Positions 6,248-8,592 of a stretch of 8,592 nt of DNA are shown in pieces. The translations under genes and the position numbers were made by a program. The first letter of the stretch is position 1, and each line of letters starts with the position of its first letter. Origin of the DNA: Prevotellaceae bacterium (lineage in GTDB: Bacteria; Bacteroidota; Bacteroidia; Bacteroidales; UBA932); contig JAIROQ010000161.1 in assembly GCA_031257455.1 (NCBI GenBank), positions 1 through 8,592 of the forward strand. Reading direction: 5' to 3'. The notes under the pieces were generated by a model. That model did no database searches, had not been told where the DNA came from, and saw only the letters and a program-made list of their open reading frames with translations.

Positions 6248-6549
6248 TCAAATTTTCTTTTTAATAACTGTACTTTGACCCCGTTGTTTCAATACAAAAA
6301 ATTTAATCCATTTTTGGATAATATTGCTTGCATACGTTTGAATAAATTGCTCTGCCGTTTTTACATCTTTGGCCGAAAGCGGCTCAATGCCTCTTCTTGC
6401 GCGTTGTTGTATTTTTACCAATACGCCATCGTTGATAATCATGTCAAAATACTTTCACACGCATTATGTATAACATGAACATGTATAGGTTCATGTTCAT
6501 TAGAGTAAAAATAAAATACAAATCCGAAATATTCAAAAATTTTAGGCAT
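6248..6549 (-). pseudogene. DUF4160 gene split by a one-base frameshift
   Basis: From the ATG at 6549 the minus strand encodes MPKIFEYFGFVFYFYSNEHE followed by PIHVHV, the conserved start and histidine motif of DUF4160, but stops after 36 codons at a TGA. From 6442 a second frame continues with MIINDGVLVKI, GIEPLSAKDVKTAEQFI and IIQKWIKFF, the usual C-terminal half of the same family. Adding one T to the TTTT run (AAAA at 6446-6449 on the plus strand) restores a single frame of 100 residues reading ESIFDMIIND, so a one-base homopolymer deletion explains the break. It could be a true mutation or a sequencing error. The first TGA and second ATG overlap as ATGA, so coupled translation of two halves is conceivable. 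It heads a short operon with DUF2442. Confidence 0.85.
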
Positions 6550-6570
6550 CACAATTCGTCTTATTTCCCG

Positions 6571-6578
6571 CAAAGATA
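6571..6578 (-). promoter_or_regulatory. Bacteroidota-type -7 promoter box for the DUF4160-DUF2442 pair
   Basis: Minus-strand TATCTTTG, an exact match to TAnnTTTG, 21 bp before the DUF4160 ATG at 6549. The geometry is the same as for kdsB and the carbonic anhydrase-like gene, which supports the restored DUF4160 start. No clear -33 element was seen. Confidence 0.55.
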
Positions 6579-6600
6579 CAAAAAAGTTAAGAGTTATGAG

Positions 6601-6664
6601 TTGGCTTGCGCCAAAAGAATTTACAGATTTACAGATTTACGGATTTACAGATTTGGCTTGCGCC
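6601..6664. repeat. 8-mer array bracketed by two direct hairpin repeats
   Basis: TTGGCTTGCGCCAA (6601-6614) and TTGGCTTGCGCC (6653-6664) are direct copies flanking four tandem 8-mers, ATTTACAG, ATTTACAG, ATTTACGG and ATTTACAG (6619-6650), plus a partial fifth. It lies between the accessory island and the 3' end of the large secreted protein gene. It has the same design as the elements at 775-863 and 5837-5881, but with different words. Confidence 0.8.
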
Positions 6665-6680
6665 ACTGCGCCTGCTGCTA

Positions 6681-6702
6681 TTTTCCACTCTCCACTTTCA
6701 AC
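6681..6702. repeat. Dispersed word tccactttcaac, inverted copy at 8498-8511
   Basis: TCTCCACTTTCAAC at 6689-6702 is the exact reverse complement of 8498-8511. Together the two copies flank the 508-residue secreted protein gene and its upstream repeats. The word is internally repetitive (ccactctccact), like other tracts in the window. Confidence 0.5.
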
Positions 6703-6715
6703 TAAAAAAAGACGG

Positions 6716-8242
6716 CTACTTAACGCACTTAACAAACCGCTTCACGCTCGCTTTGTTGGCGCCCGGGATACAGTTTTTGTTGACGTCACGGGATACGCTG
6801 TAATAGTAGCCTTCATCGTAGAGCGTACTACTCCAATATGTGTAGCCAACCACATACCCGTTGGGAAGGCCACTACCATTCTGACACATACACTTTAACT
6901 CAGTCAGTGTAGGCAAGCGCCAACCTGTACTTTTATTTTGGCAAAAAGTATTAGCGGTACTCCAGTCCATTTCGATATTCTCGTACGCTACGCTGGATAC
7001 TTGGGTAAAGCCGCATGTCGTCCAACTCGCACAGTTCGTGCAGCAGTCGGGTTTACAGGTACCGCTGCAATTTTCCAAGCTCGATGCGCAGCCGCAGGCA
7101 TTGGCCGTTTGACCGGAAGCGGCCGGACTGGTAATGCTTATCGTCCCGGAATTTTGTTCGCTTGTGCAACCGTTGGCATTGGTTACCGTAACCGTAAAAG
7201 CGGTATGGGCATACAATTTCTGGGTGGTTATCGTGTTTGTCTCAGTAGTAGTTGCCGCCGCTGTGCCGATTGTCCATGTATAGCTCATGGAAGAAGTCGT
7301 GCCGCCGCTGACAGTAGCCGTCAAAATAGATGTACTGCCGGCGCAAGCGGTCGCTGAGCTCACCGAAGCTACTACGGGCAGGTCGTTCACGGTAACGGTA
7401 ATGGTATCGGAAGAAATAACCGTGCAGGCGCCTTTTTCACGGGTGGCTTTTAATATATAGGTGGCCGCCGCCGCAGGCGACACTTCGATAGAAGAACTGC
7501 TCCCCCATGTCAGGCCGTTGTCGAAGCTGTATTGTTTGGCATTGGTGGCGGTAGCGGAGAGGGTAACGGATTGCCCTGCGCAAATAGTAGTAGCGGAAGT
7601 AGTAAATCCGGTAATTACGGGCATAGGCGGCCATTCGCTATCCGGGCTGTTGGTAGCGTCCGTCAGGCTGTAAATGCAATCGTTATAAGCGGTCGAATTT
7701 ACGGAAACAGTGCTGCTGGTATTGGCCGGGTGGGTTTGAATAATGAAAGGCTGCGTACCGTTCAGGGCGTAGTAGGCGGACATTTCTTCCGCATAGGGCG
7801 GCCGGTCGCTCGCCACGCCACACCACGCAAACTGCGGGGCATAACCCACCAAATCTACTGTTACCGGCACGGTCACCGTGGCGGCAAAATCAAACGCGTC
7901 ACTTGTCCCCTGCAACCAGAAACCTTTGGTATTGCCGGTTGCCAGCGTTACCGTGCCGGGGCCGGCATTGACAACAGGCAATGTATTTATTTCCGCCCGC
8001 GACCAACCGCCTGTATAGGCATTATTTTGTATCCGCCGGTAATCCACCAGTATCCACACTTTGGAGCGATGGTCAACATCCCGCGACCCGGTCGACCAGG
8101 ACACCTCAAAGGTCACAGTCGGCGGCGTAGCGTTATAATTGGCGGTAATGGGGGTAACGACTACCGAAGAGTTGGAGGGCGTCTGCGCAAAGCACACTGT
8201 TCCCAAAAGAAAGACGGTGATAATGGTGAATAATTTTTTCAC
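6716..8242 (-). CDS. Secreted multidomain protein: Ig/PKD-like modules and C-terminal DUF1566/Lcl-type domain
   Basis: Exported protein of 508 residues with a GTG start (GTGAAAAAATTATTC) and a signal peptide, MKKLFTIITVFLLGTVCFAQ, cut near residue 19 or 20. Residues about 25-200 form a beta-rich module containing VSWSTGSRDVDHRSKVWILV, then YAPQFAWCGVASDRPPY, which I associate with secreted Bacteroidota proteins but cannot name. Residues about 207-286 and 288-371 are two Ig/PKD-like modules, each opening with a xxCAGxS turn and ending in a TVTV strand. Residues 383-410 hold eight cysteines. Residues about 424-508 match DUF1566/Lcl-type domains: WSTANTFC, WRLPTLTEL, YWSSTLYDEG and the end VKRFVKCVK. 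No typical type IX C-terminal sorting domain is seen. Likely a surface or extracellular binding protein; ligand unknown. Upstream there is only repeat DNA and no recognisable promoter. Confidence 0.85.
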   Translation of the reverse strand: MKKLFTIITVFLLGTVCFAQTPSNSSVVVTPITANYNATPPTVTFEVSWSTGSRDVDHRSKVWILVDYRRIQNNAYTGGWSRAEINTLPVVNAGPGTVTLATGNTKGFWLQGTSDAFDFAATVTVPVTVDLVGYAPQFAWCGVASDRPPYAEEMSAYYALNGTQPFIIQTHPANTSSTVSVNSTAYNDCIYSLTDATNSPDSEWPPMPVITGFTTSATTICAGQSVTLSATATNAKQYSFDNGLTWGSSSSIEVSPAAAATYILKATREKGACTVISSDTITVTVNDLPVVASVSSATACAGSTSILTATVSGGTTSSMSYTWTIGTAAATTTETNTITTQKLYAHTAFTVTVTNANGCTSEQNSGTISITSPAASGQTANACGCASSLENCSGTCKPDCCTNCASWTTCGFTQVSSVAYENIEMDWSTANTFCQNKSTGWRLPTLTELKCMCQNGSGLPNGYVVGYTYWSSTLYDEGYYYSVSRDVNKNCIPGANKASVKRFVKCVK

Positions 8243-8398
8243 GGCAGGTTTTTTGTTTATTTGTTGAACTGTTTAACTGTTGAGTTGTTGAGTTGTTGAG
8301 TTGTTGAACTGTTTATTTGTTGAACTGTTTATTTCTAATTTCTAATTTGCTGACGCGCCAGCAACTCATACCTCATAATTCATAGCTCATACCTCAAG
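8243..8398. repeat. Non-coding repeat tract: tandem words and hairpin upstream of the secreted protein gene
   Basis: The tract contains, in order: gttgaactgttta and gttgagtt words in irregular tandem (8256-8333), two or more atttcta 7-mers (8331-8348), the palindrome TTGCTGACGCGCCAGCAA (8347-8364; six-pair stem), and words of the type ctcatacctcataattcata (8364-8396). No coding frame in it looks real. It takes the place of the promoter region of the 508-residue gene, and no TAnnTTTG box was found in it on the minus strand. Confidence 0.75.
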
Positions 8399-8399
8399 C

Positions 8400-8492
8400 C
8401 GTCATTCTGAGCGGCGAGGAACGAGCCGTGAAGCAATCCAGCGGCCTTTTCGTGTCGTTTGTCTGGATTGCTTCGCTTCGCTCGCAATGACG
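8400..8492. repeat. REP/MITE-like palindromic element
   Basis: A 93-bp element with 7-bp perfect ends (CGTCATT at 8400-8406, AATGACG at 8486-8492) and an inner 12-bp perfect inverted repeat (GAAGCAATCCAG at 8430-8441, CTGGATTGCTTC at 8463-8474) around a 21-nt loop. The minus strand gives the familiar spurious peptide RHCERSEAIQ, produced by a repeat family found in many bacterial genomes. It has no coding capacity for a transposase, so it would need a helper in trans (for example a TnpA-REP protein); none is visible here. Confidence 0.85.
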
Positions 8493-8497
8493 ACTTA

Positions 8498-8592
8498 GTT
8501 GAAAGTGGAGAATTGAAAGTTGAAAATGGCGACAAGCGCACATCTCCACATTTTCACATTTCCAAATCTTCAAATTATTCATGATTTCTGAT
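8498..8592. repeat. Non-coding tract of repeated words at the right edge
   Basis: The tract contains ttgaaag-type words (gttgaaagtggaga, attgaaagttgaaa; 8498-8526), then cacatt/tccaca words (8541-8565), and a final atttctg 7-mer (8584-8590) shared with 775-816. No gene is supported here. Confidence 0.5.

Noticed and set aside
6466..6705. Plus-strand 79-codon frame over the DUF4160 start and the 8-mer array
   Set aside because: Opposite a recognisable DUF4160 N-terminus and running through repeat DNA (the peptide repeats YRFTDLRIYRF), so not a gene.
6938..7357. Plus-strand reading frame of 139 codons opposite the secreted protein gene
   Set aside because: Shadow of the minus-strand gene; no recognisable domain or promoter.
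7532..8233. Long plus-strand reading frame (233 codons) opposite the secreted protein gene
   Set aside because: Arg/Gly/His-rich product without motifs; it is the complement frame of a well supported gene with signal peptide and domains.
8256..8396. Possible CRISPR array from the repeated words
   Set aside because: Repeats are 7-15 bp, directly tandem, without unique spacers of regular length, and no cas genes are present.
8394..8582. Minus-strand 62-codon frame containing RHCERSEAIQ
   Set aside because: It is a translation of the palindromic repeat and flanking word repeats, a known source of spurious proteins.

Overview
The window looks like chromosomal DNA from a Bacteroidota member, most likely order Bacteroidales. 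The gene set and order support this (gamma-carbonic anhydrase-like gene, nadK, a DUF6089/PorG-like barrel gene, uppS). So do four promoter-like sites matching the Bacteroidota -7 consensus TAnnTTTG, the absence of clear Shine-Dalgarno sequences, and a secreted protein built from Bacteroidota-type Ig/PKD-like modules. No species can be named from the sequence alone.

Left part (1-3210): four genes on the minus strand, read right to left: a gamma-carbonic anhydrase-like hexapeptide protein, NAD kinase (nadK), a DUF6089/PorG-like outer-membrane protein, and isoprenyl (undecaprenyl) diphosphate synthase (uppS). They probably form one operon from a promoter near 3109-3116. In related genomes bamA usually follows uppS and would lie just outside the left edge. 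A divergent promoter at 3194-3201 drives kdsB (CMP-KDO synthetase) on the plus strand. The shared theme is envelope building: lipid carrier, KDO for LPS, and an outer-membrane barrel linked in relatives to type IX secretion.

Middle (3975-5830): a plus-strand lipoprotein of 554 residues with its own well-formed promoter, an OmpA-like segment and TPR-like helices, closed by a clean hairpin terminator.

Accessory patch (5837-6664): two small hairpin repeats bracket a short minus-strand island. It holds a DUF4160 gene broken by a one-base frameshift, an intact DUF2442 gene right behind it, and a 3' scrap of a Gp49/HigB-like toxin gene fused to the end of the DUF2442 gene. The broken DUF4160 and the toxin scrap are not obvious as ordinary ORFs and were found by reading the other frames.

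Right part (6716-8592): a minus-strand secreted protein of 508 residues (signal peptide, N-terminal beta-rich module, two Ig/PKD-like modules, an eight-cysteine patch and a C-terminal DUF1566/Lcl-type domain), then 350 bases of non-coding repeat-rich DNA with a 93-bp REP/MITE-like palindrome.

The most unusual structure is not a gene. Most intergenic spaces carry a modular repeat: a short GC-rich palindrome (TTGGC-N4-GCCAA or a close variant) next to a tract of 7-8 bp AT-rich words repeated in tandem, with different words at different sites. I did not find a convincing new enzymatic or defence system.
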